Positions 33,755-44,743 of a stretch of DNA of 64,000 nucleotides are shown piece after piece. A program made the translations under genes and the position numbers. The stretch's first letter is position 1. Every line of letters begins with the position of its first letter. The notes below the pieces were generated by a model. It made no database searches. It was not told the DNA's origin and saw only the letters and a program-made list of their open reading frames with translations. Source of the stretch: Acephala macrosclerotiorum (taxonomy: Eukaryota > Ascomycota > Leotiomycetes > Helotiales > Mollisiaceae); contig MU119226.1 of NCBI GenBank assembly GCA_014904845.1, forward strand, positions 186,001 through 250,000, written 5' to 3'.

Positions 33755-35494
33755 ATGGGAGACGACAGGTCCTACCAAGACCGAGCTGAACGCACAGGCA
33801 CTTCTCGAACACCGGGTAACTCGTCACTTCGCGTTCCCTCTGGTGCCGCTTTTCCATCCGAAGTCAACGATAACGACATCGACCAAGATCATCTGGACCT
33901 GCCTGGCATTTATCACTTCACATCGTACGCTGCTTTCAGCAACACCAACAGCATTCGAAAGTGGTCATGTTCACCAAGGCTAGAGGTCGTGATAGGGCTG
34001 GGATCTGGTCAAAATGCCTCACCCTTTTTAGTGACTGAATCCCAGTTCAAACAAACATGCAGGAACATGGAGTTCTCAGAGCCTTTCTTGCAGAAGATCG
34101 TCGCAAAAGCATCGATGTTCGAGCATCAATGGGTCTTTTCTGGGGCCGCGATAACTAAAAATGAGCCCAGTCACTTGGAGATTGGCATGTCTGTTTTCGA
34201 GAACGACTCTTTTTTCTGTCTCCTGCGGTACGATGTTGTCGAGGGTGTCGCGAAGTGCATACTGTTCTTGAAATCCATGGATTACCTCAAAAACAAAGTT
34301 CTCGAGTCGGAAGATATGGTCCGATGGCTCGAGTCGAAGCGCAGTATACTTTGTCGATGGCCTCTCTTGATTGCAAACGCGATTCTGGAATTCATGCAAT
34401 TGCGAGCACATGAATACTTGAGATGGAGACTGGAACTATACAACATGGAGTCAAGGTTGGGAGTGACTCCGAATGGCCAACTGCTTTTAATGCGCGGGTA
34501 CGAAGATGTGAGCTACGACTTTGGCCTCCTCAACGCGGATCTTGCTGGCATCGCGAAGCAGATAGCGGATACAGAGCTATCCTCATCTACTATGATGGAG
34601 CAAGCAAAGTCGCTCCAACGACTTGTCAAGATATGCGAAACTTGCAAGGCGGATTCCGATCCAAGTCAGAACCATCCGCGGACATTATCAGAGCAAGACG
34701 AAGAGATCCAAGCCACAATAACTCGCGCAGAGCTTTATCTCAAACACAAAAAAATGGCTCAGGACGTCCTCCAAAGTCTGACAGCTGTCCTGTACAACCG
34801 TATCAATAAACAAGATACCAACGCCATGAAGACGATCGCTGTCGTGACATTGGTCTTTCTGCCTGCCACATTTGTATCGGCTGTGTTCTCCACTGGTATC
34901 TTCAACTTTCATGCTTCGGAAGCATTGGGTCATCCTAAGACAGTCTCCAAATATGGTTGGGTGTACTTGCTTGTGTGTATTCTTTCTACCACTCTCACGA
35001 TCCTGTCGTGGGTATGCTGGTACAAGTGGGGTCGCCATTGGTTGGAGAAACTTGAATTTTCTCGAATGCAACGCTCTAGTGTAGAGCCTGCCTACCTCAA
35101 GCAGCCATCAGCCATTACTCCGCCTGACCAGGACCTTGCTCTTGCGGCTTCCTCAAACTCGATGCCTCGGCTATGTGACAGTCCTGTTGATCTTGAGCAA
35201 GCGTCATCCATGATCCCGCCTCCAAAAGATATTTACCCAATCTCGATGAACTCGAATGCAGGGCCTTGGCCACTACCTGTTGTGCCTGTTGACAATGAGC
35301 AAGCATCAACTGTGGGCCGACCTCGTGGCGATATTTACCCAATCTCGATAAACTCGAACGTATTCTCCGGGGAGATTACGACCAATGGACCTCCAACCAC
35401 CCAACCCACAAATATCTTTCGGGCACCTGCTCCCGGTGTGCCTGACCGAACAAAGCATGGTTATAACCCGATCGACTCCGCTTATGGGTCGTAG
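33755..35494 (+). CDS. CorA-like fungal membrane protein
   Basis: Single-exon protein of 579 residues. The first ATG in the frame is 33755 (MGDDRSYQDRAERTG). The N-terminal 340 residues are soluble and mostly helical. A heptad-like stretch (ELSSSTMMEQAKSLQRLVKI) leads into TNAMKTIAVVTLVFLPATFV, the CorA-type transition into the first membrane helix. FSTGIFNF follows where bacterial CorA has the GMN pore signature, and YGWVYLLVCILSTTLTILSW is the second helix. The cytosolic tail of about 150 residues is Pro/Ser-rich and contains two copies of a module with EQAS and DIYPIS(M/I)NSN. Proteins of this fungal group are called CorA-like for the two-helix hairpin; Mg2+ transport is not shown, and the missing GMN argues for caution. 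Confidence 0.85.
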   Translation: MGDDRSYQDRAERTGTSRTPGNSSLRVPSGAAFPSEVNDNDIDQDHLDLPGIYHFTSYAAFSNTNSIRKWSCSPRLEVVIGLGSGQNASPFLVTESQFKQTCRNMEFSEPFLQKIVAKASMFEHQWVFSGAAITKNEPSHLEIGMSVFENDSFFCLLRYDVVEGVAKCILFLKSMDYLKNKVLESEDMVRWLESKRSILCRWPLLIANAILEFMQLRAHEYLRWRLELYNMESRLGVTPNGQLLLMRGYEDVSYDFGLLNADLAGIAKQIADTELSSSTMMEQAKSLQRLVKICETCKADSDPSQNHPRTLSEQDEEIQATITRAELYLKHKKMAQDVLQSLTAVLYNRINKQDTNAMKTIAVVTLVFLPATFVSAVFSTGIFNFHASEALGHPKTVSKYGWVYLLVCILSTTLTILSWVCWYKWGRHWLEKLEFSRMQRSSVEPAYLKQPSAITPPDQDLALAASSNSMPRLCDSPVDLEQASSMIPPPKDIYPISMNSNAGPWPLPVVPVDNEQASTVGRPRGDIYPISINSNVFSGEITTNGPPTTQPTNIFRAPAPGVPDRTKHGYNPIDSAYGS

Positions 35495-35815
35495 GAAGCA
35501 TCTGGTAGGACCTGTTCTTGAATTCCGCTTTCACAATTTCTAGAATTTGTGGACATCGTAGGCCCTTTAGTCGAAGAAGGATTCTTAGCTAGTATTATAA
35601 CTTAGCTCTTTGCGCCTAGCCTCATCGATTGCCCCACCAAGGATAAGAGACTGGAAGATCTGCTTAATTTGAAGTATGCCAGAAGACCGCAATGCGTGGA
35701 GAGAAAATGATGGAAATTGAGGACCCTCAAAGGAAGCAGGCATATACGAGTACTCATTAACTAGATCTATACTTCATTATTCATGGACGTCTTCAGAATC
35801 CAAGCCTCAGACTAA
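35495..35815. other. Convergent 3' spacer
   Basis: Lies between the converging CorA-like and P450 genes. No feature was recognised. Confidence 0.6.
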
Positions 35816-37564
35816 TCAAACAATCTCCTCCCAAGCCAGCCTAACCTTCTCCGGATGCCTCATCTGCAACGTGATCACCAAAGAAGAATCCTCAACAACA
35901 TCAAAGATTCTCTTCTTGGCATCCTCGAACGTCTCTCCCTGTTCAAGAACCGGACTGACTTTATGCTTTCGGAACAACTTCGAAATCACAGCTATGAATT
36001 CAACTTGAGCGAATTTTTTGCCAGGACACACTCGCGGTCCAGCTGCCCACGGCAAGAAAACACCTGGAGCGGGTTGAAAGAGTTCTTCGCTTGATAGACT
36101 TGAAACAAGATTGGGATTATCGATCCAGCGATCCGGTCGGAAGACAAGAGAATCGGGTCCCCAGTACATGGGAAGCGTGTTGAGTGCCGCGACGTTGATT
36201 GCAGTATGCGTCTCAGGGGGGATGGTGTACTCTTTGCCGGCGATCTTGAGCTTGGTAGGTGATTCGCCTGTGTACTTCGGAATGACTATTATGGGTCCAT
36301 AGAGGCGAAGGGTCTCATACTGTGAAGGTTAGCGGGTAGACTTTGGAATGGCAGCGATCATTCCTACCATCAACGCCAAGCATCTCTTCAGGCGCGGAAA
36401 TACTTTTTCGTAATCTTCTTCCTCTACAACTTCTTGATCGCTAAATACAAAGTCTAGCTCATCCCTGATCCAAGCCTGTAGCTTCGGATCCGTGGCCATT
36501 AATGTGATGGCGTATCCAAGTGTGTGGGCTGTCGTGTCGTGACCAGCGAGGTTGTAGATGAAGAGATTGCCGTATATCTCTTCATTACTCAGACCGTTTC
36601 TTCCGCCTGCCTCGGCCGCCGATGCCCTGACAAGAACACTCATCAAGTTATCTTTCTCCTCGTCCTTCTGATTCACCAAAGACCTCTCTTCCGCAACCAT
36701 CTCCACCATGTACTCTTTGAATTCAGTAATGGCCTGCTTCACATCCTTCATGCCCTTCGGAATGATCGCCTGAGGTAAATTGGTGGACGTGATTATAATA
36801 GACGTAAACAAATTCTGAAGCACAACTCGGAGTGCATCGCGGTAGGAAAGCGTCTTGCCATCGGGCAGCTCCGCGAGTCCAGCATCAAACTCATATTGCT
36901 TGCCAAAACCAGCGGCAGTCAGAACATGAAGCGCAAGCGTCAAAGTATCGTTTGGCGTCTTGACCACACCCTCTTTTCCCGCCTTAACCCACTTTTTCAG
37001 CATCCCGCTCGCCTGCGCGAGGCTCTCCCTCCACACGAAGCCGCTATTCCTCTCATTGAATGGCGGAGTGGTGAGCCTTCGGTGTCGCTGCCACGTTTCT
37101 CCATTCGTCGTGTCAACGTTCGGCCCAAACAACTCCAGAGGTTGATACATTGCTTCGCATTTGATGAAATCTTTCCGTCTCGAGAGCATATCATCTGCAG
37201 CAGCTCCGTCGGCTATGACCACCTGAACATCGCCTGGTGTAACAACGCACAGCGCCGGGCCGTAACGCTCGTGCATCCGATACCGATCATCCCAATAGAA
37301 TGCAAAGCCGCTGTAGTGGACAAAATTTCCCAATCCAAATGGGAGACGCAGCAAGAAAGGGGCGAGGCGGGGTGCTAAGAGCGCCCAGATGGGACTCATG
37401 GTATGAAAAGGGCTGAAGACAATAGGGAGGCCAATTCTTCTTGCTTTTTCATAATTTTTGAACGTTCTGATAGTCGGGAGAACGAGAAGCGCGATGGCGA
37501 TGGACGAAAAGACGAGGAACACGGCCATGACGGCTGCTGAACTTCCAGGTCGCGCAGAAGGCAA
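35816..37564 (-). CDS. Cytochrome P450 monooxygenase
   Basis: Membrane-anchored P450 of about 565 residues. An N-terminal anchor (AVMAVFLVFSSIAIALLVLP) is followed by the P450 fold: WQRHRRLTTPPF (helix C), AGHDTTAHTLGYAITLMA (helix I oxygen-binding AGxDTT), YETLRLYGP (helix K ExxR), FRPDRWID (the PERF-like region) and FLPWAAGPRVCPGKKFAQVE, with the heme-ligand Cys in GPRVCPG. One intron, about 36366-36320 (GTAGGA...TTCACAG), interrupts just before the ExxR helix, joining CLALM to YETLRL. The stop is at 35816. The substrate is unknown. No redox partner or biosynthetic backbone gene is adjacent. Confidence 0.95.
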
Positions 37565-38818
37565 GGAAACGTTCTAAGATGTAAAAGCACGATGAAGAGC
37601 GTAAATATCGTAAGACATCAATAAATCGCGAAATGCGGTGTTGCCAAGTTGCGACGTAAGAAACCCGGCGGTAGGAGTTGAGGTGGCTGGAAGATTATGC
37701 GGCGGCTATCCAAATTGGAAAACACTAGACAGCACACGTGATTTGAAACATCCGACATTTGAACTTCATTCGAGAGAAGCTAAAGATGCACAGATGCCCA
37801 GTCAAGATTTATTTGATAGTAGGCTTGAATGAGACATATTGCAGACTCCCTACTAGGAGAAGTACAAGTTCTGGATTTTAGGAGGGTGTACGCATCACGT
37901 GTGTTGATGCGCTAGGGGGGAAATAAGAGACAAAAACTGCGATATCGACATCTCAAACCCACAACAACATTACAGCATTAGTCTAGCATTTAGGACCCTT
38001 CCAACATGGTATACACTCAACATTTCCTATAATCATTGTCGATAACGCACTCAAGACTCACCAATCCTGCCGACTCGGCCACCCGCAAAGATTGTGGCAC
38101 CGACCAGGCATATTCTCCTTGGGTTTCCAGATCGATTTCTTACATTCCCTATACGCAAGTTCAAGGATGCCAAGTGGGAGTCTTGATCGATCGTTTTCGT
38201 TAGAGTCGAAAGGCCAAAGTCCCTTCTGTCTTTGCGCGTTTCTCTCGATCGTGAACAACAAAGTTGTGCAAAGCCCAGATTTTCTACATCGCAAACTTCA
38301 AGATTACGATTAGATCAGAACTTCCCTCGTCTCCGGAGACCCGAATTATTTCTGGTAGTTCCATCGACAGGTTTAGACTCAAGTCCTACGCTTAGTATCA
38401 CAGTCTCAGGAAATAAAATGGGTATATTTACAAAAGGAGGATAGTTGCCGAAATGTAACCAATCGCTTGCCATGAAACCCATTTCAATGCGCAACTTACG
38501 CCGCTGTGTGCCCCGGGCATCTGCCTTCAATCTTGAGCCTTGATCGTGAAGTTTTCAGTGCAGTATAGAAATTCAAGAATTATAAAAATTGCACAAGCTT
38601 TGTTCATGAAAAGGTTATAAAATCGTGGAGCTCGGCTGTTGTTCGGGCCTCATCAAAACCCGAACCATCTCATCATCTTCCCGCTGTCAATCCCAAAGTT
38701 CCAACGTGACTCGAAACTTAAAACGGAAAGCATGCCTTATTTCTCACGGTTTTATCCACTGTTTCGCTGGCTCACTGTACACAGACCTACTGCTTATCAG
38801 TATATTCGACCTCTAATT
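37565..38818. other. Intergenic region, possible unidentified short gene
   Basis: Upstream of the P450 gene. Around 38006 there is ATG directly followed by GTATAC and later a CTCAAG, the layout of a very short first exon. The following open stretch (PADSATRKDCGTDQAYSP) stops soon and matches nothing I know. I do not call a gene. Confidence 0.4.
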
Positions 38819-40779
38819 ATGGCGACAAAGACAAATATGGCCAGCACACACAAGCAGAGTACAAGCCACGCCCTGGCAATGCCTCTCCTCAGCGCCGTGA
38901 GAAATGATGGTACTGGTATGCACGGAATAAACACCCTGCAAATTCATTTCAGATCTTAATTTTTTGTAGAAGAGGATATTTCCGAGGAGGATCTCTACAG
39001 ATACACGAGGCATCGTTGGGTGTCCGTTTGTTATTCATTCTACATAGGTAAACGCTAATCAAACATAGATACAATGAATCACGCCGTCTATTAGAGAGGT
39101 ATCTCAATTTTGACCTTCAACAACTCTTAAAAGCTGCAGTAGCAGCGATCTCTAGCCAGGGTGCCCGTTATTGTACGTCCTTTCGACACCTACTTATCAT
39201 TACCCTCGTGATTAACTTAGACTGCAGGCACTAAAGTCCTCAAGTGTAAAGAGGGTTTAAATAATAAAGCCTATCTGCTCACAATGGATAACGGTGCGGA
39301 AGTCTTTGCAAAGCTCCCAAATCCGTGTGCAGGACCTTCGTTTTATACAACAGCATCAGAAGTTGCCACTCGCAAATTCGTAAGTGCTTAGCTTAAGCCT
39401 GAGAGTGGAAATTGACATTAATATTGTTAGCTGCGTGACGTGTTGAATATTCCAACTCCTCGCATAATTGCCTGGTCTGCCGATCGAAACAATTCAGTTA
39501 GAGCAGAATACATTCTCGAGGAGAAGGCCCCAGGCAAGCCACTCAGAAGACTCTGGCAAGACTGGGATAAATGGCCAATGAAGGACAGAATCACCATGAT
39601 AGAGCAAATTGTGGAGATTGAGCGGAAGCTTGCATCTACGAAGTTCGCGAAATCCGGCTGTATCTATTTCAGGGAAGATATTCCAAATAGCGACGCCCTA
39701 GTGACCGATCCGCCACTATGCTCATCAATACTCGAGCGTTTCACGTTGGGACCACTCGTTGAGAAGGAATTGTGGCGCGGTGAAAAGGTCAGCATGGATA
39801 TAAATCGAGGACCATGCGAGTCTTTATTAACGCATTACGACTGGTCTTGGTCTAATAACAAGCAGATAAAGGGCCACAAGAGTTTGTTGAAGCAATGGCC
39901 GAGAACGAAACGAAATTCATCCAAGCCCATGCCCGTCCACATATGAATTACGCTTGCTCCCTTACGCAACCCGAGTCGCCTGACGAAATGCTCAACCTTT
40001 TGGATCGGTATCTTCAACTGGCTCCGGCCATGGTGCCTCCTCAATCTTCCGATGATACACACTCGCCAACACTTTGGCATCCGGACCTTCATCTGGATAA
40101 TGTATTGGTCGACCCCGAATCAAAGCAAATTACCCGCGTAATTGACTGGCAATCAGCTGCAGTTCTCCCGTTCTTTTACCAATGTGGCGTCGCAACAATG
40201 TTTAAGCATCAAGGGCTGGCGTCTGATGACATGACTATCTGGCCTAAACGCCCGGAGAATTATCACAGCCTGGAACAAGACGAGAAGGGAATGATCGACA
40301 ATCTCATCGGGAGCGAGTGTCTCCATAAATATTACCTTGCAATTACGCATAACAAAAACCCAAGACATTGGGCTGCCCTACAGCTACAAGACGACGTACG
40401 AATACAACCAACACGCATTGTCTAGAGCGTATGGAAGGATTGCGATGTATTCTTCCCCCGGCGAGCGCTGATCAGAATCGTCGATGGGTGGGGAGATCTT
40501 TGCCCGGACTCTGGTCCATGTCCCGTAAGCTTCAACGAGCAAGAGATGGCTTTATATGCGCACGAGGAAGAGAATAGAGGCTACATTAACGAGATATTAA
40601 CACTCTTTCGAAACAATTGGAGATTGCCTCCAGATGGATCGATAGAATCAGTTAGATTTGACGAAATACAGAATGAACTAACGCGGATGAGGAATGCTTT
40701 CGTCGGGGCTGCTGACAACGGAGAGGACAGGCTACTCTCTGAGAAGTTATGGCCGTACCAGGATGCTACAGAAAACTAG
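38819..40779 (+). pseudogene. APH-like phosphotransferase (aminoglycoside/choline kinase fold), interrupted
   Basis: Fungal APH-family protein of the kind common in multicopy in Pezizomycotina. Exon 1 (MATKTNMASTHKQSTSHALA) joins EEDISEEDLYRYTRHRW and YNESRRLLERYLNFD through introns near 38917 and 39032. KVLKCKEGLNNKAYLLTMDN with EVFAKL (ATP-binding Lys) and ATRKF|LRDVLNIPTPRII follow. The catalytic loop LWHPDLHLDNVLVDP and the metal-binding segment ITRVIDWQSA are intact. Two defects are seen. Between INRGPC (39820) and FVEAMAENE (39886) no in-frame splice exists. An in-frame TAG at 40423-40425 splits the conserved C-terminal region, which continues to 40779 as SVWKDCDVFFPRRALIR, PCPVSFNEQEMALYA. 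A 30-nt intron could remove the TAG but would be unusually short. The product is probably non-functional or truncated. Confidence 0.6.
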
Positions 40780-41004
40780 AGTTGAAGATGTCCTTCGTCA
40801 ATTTTGAAGCTCTCAACCATCACAGGAGACGAAACATTACAATTCTGGAACTTGAGTGGGATCTTTAGCACGGGGATATCTTCGCGTTGTCAAGAATCTG
40901 TAAGACAGAAGCCCAACCATACTCATATCATTTTTCTTACAGCCTCATCACGTGCATCATGTAGCCTCATACGTCCAGCATATTGCCTCTGAGTAGAAGG
41001 TGGC

Positions 41005-41319
41005 TCATGATACATTGTACCGTCCCATCAACCGTGACGCCAAATGAAGTGCTGCTTTGGCCTCCGCTTCTGGCGTGCTGGGGTGGTCGGCACACTCTAG
41101 ACATTTTTTGATCCTCGGAAGCATCGTCAATGTCGGTTGTGGAAGAGCTGACTCTGCTGGTGCCTGTCTCTGCAAGCTCCTTGGCGGAGGCTTTGTACAG
41201 TACAATGGCGGAGAAAGCTTTGGCGGAGCGCGTGGGCGAGTGGCCCGTTTGCATGGAGGAGGCTCACGCTCCCCGTAATTCTCAAACACCCATGTAAGGT
41301 CCGCCGTTCTCTCGGCCAT
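41005..41319 (-). CDS. Short DUF2786-like protein
   Basis: A 104-residue ORF starting MAERTADLTWVFENYG. It has a basic Pro-rich middle (PPPCKRATRPRAPPKLSPP) and ends with TMLPRIKKCLECADHPSTPE and AEAKAALHLASRLMGRYNVS, which fits the DUF2786 pattern of a helix with alternating Lys/Ala ending in LMxRY. The stop comes directly after the motif, so this is a single-motif protein or the first exon of a longer one (the codons before the stop overlap a GTACAA donor-like site at about 41020). No function is known for the domain. Confidence 0.5.
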   Translation of the reverse strand: MAERTADLTWVFENYGEREPPPCKRATRPRAPPKLSPPLYCTKPPPRSLQRQAPAESALPQPTLTMLPRIKKCLECADHPSTPEAEAKAALHLASRLMGRYNVS

Positions 41320-41781
41320 CTTGTTGCAATAAGGACAAAGTTGTTTTCATTTGATGCTGGCGCGATTCGTGCCGTCCGTTTCTCCGCGATTGGAGCCGTA
41401 TCTTAGCCGAGTAGGGCGCAGCCAACCCCTCCACAAAGAAACTACAAAACTGGTGGTATTTTAAGGAGCCATATCCAACGTTGACTTTACACGTCTTCAT
41501 CTGTGCGAGGCAGGATAGGCAGATTTCTCACCCTGGATATCTCAAACGATCTACCAATCGCAACTCAACCAGCCCGAATACCGCACATGGTGCGGTGAGA
41601 AGGGTTGTTTGAGTTGCCTTGGTATCTGCCTTCCTTTACTGCGATACTTGGTTCGCATCCATCGTCATGCCGCATGACAGATGTAGAAGTGAACGCAAGT
41701 CCAATGTCACGTTCTCGAACATCTGTGAACTACAACCACCATCATTCCCATCCTCACTCCGAATCTCAGGTACTCTAAAAT

Positions 41782-43496
41782 ATGAGGCCCCTCAACTCAA
41801 AAACGCGCAAACTCGAAGAATTCTTCGATGATCAGCTGCCATCCTACGCAATCCTCTCACACACATGGGACCGGACGAAGTTATCTTCAGCGATCTAGTT
41901 CAAAACAGCAACCTACTGAAAGACGAAACTAACGAGCTTATAGCAAAGATAAGAGACTCTTGTAAGAAAGGCAACGACGAAGGATTTTCGTATATTTGGA
42001 TCGACACGGTCTGCACCGACAAAAGCAGCAGTGCTGAGCTCTCGCAAGGAATCAATTCTATGTACGCATGGTACGGGAAAGCTCAGAGATGCTATGCCTT
42101 TTTGGCTGACGTCCCAGCCGATGTCGATGTTCGGTCAAGGAATCTGCTTTTTCGAAAAGCAGGTGGTTCACTCGGGGATGGACATTGCAGGAATTAATCG
42201 CGCCGAGAGATGTAATCATCTACTCCCAGGATTGGGTGAAGCTGGGGGAGAAGTCTAGTGGTGACGATTCGAGTCTGCATGATACGATATCGAGAAGCAC
42301 CGGCATCGATGTCGATGTTGTGAAAGGGGTCAGATTTGAAGTCCATGAGTGTTGCGAAGAGGATGTCGTGGGCTGCGACAAGGACGACGACGAGAGTAGA
42401 GGACAGAGCATACTGCTTGATGGGACTTTTCAATGTCAACATGCCGATGCTGTATGGGGACGGAGAAAAGGCTTTTATCAGATTGCAGGAAGAGATCGTG
42501 AAAGATTCGGATGATCAATCTCTCTTTGCGTGGAAAGGTGCTACGAACACCGACAGCCATCGAGGATTACTTGCAAGATCTCCAGCAGACTTTGTATATT
42601 CCGGGGGTGTGGTAAAATATGGGGAGTCGGAACATTTGACGCCTTTCTTCACCACGAGTCGGGGCCTTTGCATAACGCTCGGTCTAACACACTGCGAGAA
42701 TGACGTTTACATCGCAACCCTTGATCGTCCAGTTCCTCGCACAGGAGACGAGTTCATAGGTATCTGCCTGAGGCGTCTCTCCACCACAAATCATCAGTAC
42801 GCGAGAGTATATCCGCACAAACTAGTTCCCATCGCAGCGTGAGGGAATCCTCAAACCATCTACATCCGGCAACCCTCGAAGCTGAGAGCTTCCGAGCTCC
42901 AGCCCAACTCCTCAAGGTACATCTTCTAGCTCCGAAAAGGCCGTACACGAACTCAAGGCCACGAGATCATCACTGCTCTCGTCGCTCCATCTAGCTTCGT
43001 GTCTCCACTGGAAGTCTCCTCCTGCATGCCCCAGTGGATTCCCAACGGCGTACCATAGAACTTCAGATTTCCAAAAGCCGACTCCCGCCTAGCAGCAGCT
43101 CTTGTATTCAAACACAGAGAGGAGCCGTCCCTAGCCGTACTGCCAGGCTCAATTTCAGGATCAGGCGTGGGCGTAAGTGCGATCGCCCTTCCAGAAGGCG
43201 TGAAATTGAGCTTCGATGAATTCGAAGCGGCCTTCGTCCCTCGTGTACCAGGCGGTCTGATGCCTTTGGATGGGAGACAAGTTCGTGTGGACGTTGAATC
43301 GCGGGTCAATGATGGGATGAAGGAGTATCTTGTTGATATCGTGATTGAGACTTCTTACTCCCTGAGATACTCGTCACGTTTGGACGAAATCAGAGCGCAG
43401 ATTGTGAATGGGGCTCCTGAGCCTGTGAGGGCGAAGGTGTTGGGTCTTAGTTTTCTCTTGCTACAGATGAAGCATGAAGAGAAGAAAAGCAGATGA
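41782..43496 (+). pseudogene. HET-domain (heterokaryon incompatibility-like) pseudogene
   Basis: The sequence starts MRPLNSKTRKLEEFFDDQLP and enters the HET domain: YAILSHTW. At about 41868 one base is missing and the frame shifts to GPDEVIFSDL. IWIDTVCTDKSSSAELSQGI, NSMYAWYGKAQRCYAFLADV follow. At about 42137 a second single-base loss shifts to SAFSKSRWFTRGWTLQELIA, the HET hallmark. At the G run 42326-42329 a third shift leads to SVAKRMSWAATRTTTRVEDR, AYCLMGLFNVNMPMLYGDGE. TGA at 42840 breaks the conserved TIYIRQP region; TAG follows at 42927 and 43057, yet coding character goes on to 43496. The stops fit CGA or CAG codons changed by C-to-T. It is a decayed allorecognition-type gene. Confidence 0.85.
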
Positions 43497-43666
43497 GACA
43501 GGCCCCGAAATGGCCCGAGATATTGGAAATGAGATGGCAGGTGTGAAATTGCAAGCAAAAGACGGGGACAATCCCTTGACAAAACCTCTCGCTCAAAACG
43601 AATACCACCACTCAAAAACCATTAACTCCTTCATGCCAACACAGGCCCTACCTACTCGCAGATTCA

Positions 43667-44276
43667 CTACGAAGTAATTCGTGCCTTGGAAAGTTCCTCA
43701 AGAGACACATCTCCCATCCCCATTCCACCTTCTCGTTTCGCATCCGTTCCCTCAAAAACCTCTGGGCTGCCCTCAGCCCGAGGCTTCACAGCCACCATCG
43801 CGGGCATAGCAACATACTGACCCTGCACCACTGCCTGCCCCTCTCGTGGCCGTTTAATTTGATTCTTGCCACTACCATCATGCGGCTTATGTACGACCAA
43901 TTTCTTGCATTCCGAGCAATGATGATCGGTGTCTTCACACCAATGGCAGAGAAATGGGATCACAACTCCGATGATCCCGCATCCGAGACAGCAGAGACAG
44001 GCTGCGAAGCTGGGATTGGCGTTAGTGGTTGAAAGAGTGGAGAGGGGGAAAGGTGAAAGGGATTACATACCCGGTCTCTCCAGAGGCGCTCTTTTCGACT
44101 TTGGTAAGGACACGTTTGTGGCAGTGCGGGCAGTGGATGTATTCTGCTGTTTCTCCAAGAGCTTCTAATGCCACCACGTAGTCTGGGTCGCGAGGCATAG
44201 GGGCCTGGAGTTTTGGAGCTTCAGTTATGATAGATTGTTTGTCTACCTCGACTGTGGTACTCGTATTCGACGACAT
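43667..44276 (-). CDS. LITAF-like zinc-ribbon membrane protein
   Basis: Small protein with a LITAF-type domain: a split zinc ribbon around a membrane-inserting hydrophobic segment, found on endosomal or plasma membranes. Exon 1 starts MSSNTSTTVEVDKQSIITEA and carries the first knuckle (YIHCPHCHKRVLTKVEK). An intron (GTATGT...TCCCAG, about 44070-44009) joins SGET-G to FAACLCCLGCGIIGVVIPF, then the second knuckle (CEDTDHHCSECKKLVVHKP). A hydrophilic tail of about 60 residues ends LSKARITS. All four Cys of the paired CxxC knuckles are present. The start at 44276 is the only Met that gives this frame. Confidence 0.85.
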
Positions 44277-44743
44277 TTTCGAGACCGCCAGTGCAAAGTC
44301 CAAATTTTCGATGCATAACGCGGAAATGTAGCAAGGGCAGCGAAGTTTTTGTACTTGGAAATATCCAACAAGTACTGCCTGCTTAGATCATACATATTAA
44401 TGCAACGTTTTCTAATTCGAGCGCGCGGCACATGAGGCACAAACTTAGGAACCAACACATTTCTACTTGGCATCCAATCAAAACCTTATCTATCTATTAA
44501 AAGTTCAAAACGAGATTGGCAATGAAATAAAAAGGCTTGGTCAGAGATGAAATCAACATTATTGCAATAAGAAGGCGTGCGGACAAGGCTGAAACTAGAC
44601 GACTGCAACCTGATATCTGTGGCTGTTCGATAAATCAGGAAAGTGCAAACTCATTTGGAAAACCACATACTCAGAATCAAGACACGAGATTCGAACAAGG
44701 GAACTGGGGGAGAAAGTCCTAGCATTTGGATTGATCCATAGGA
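44277..44743. other. Intergenic region, no supported gene
   Basis: Between the LITAF-like gene and the 3' end of the second 2EXR gene. AT-rich; nothing recognised. Confidence 0.6.

Noticed and set aside
38000..38320. ATG followed directly by GTATAC, suggesting a very short first exon
   Set aside because: The downstream frames are short and unrecognised; I could not build a gene.
44660..44710. tRNA-like B-box on the minus strand (TTGTTCGAATCTCG)
   Set aside because: No matching A-box, acceptor stem or T-stem pairing around it.
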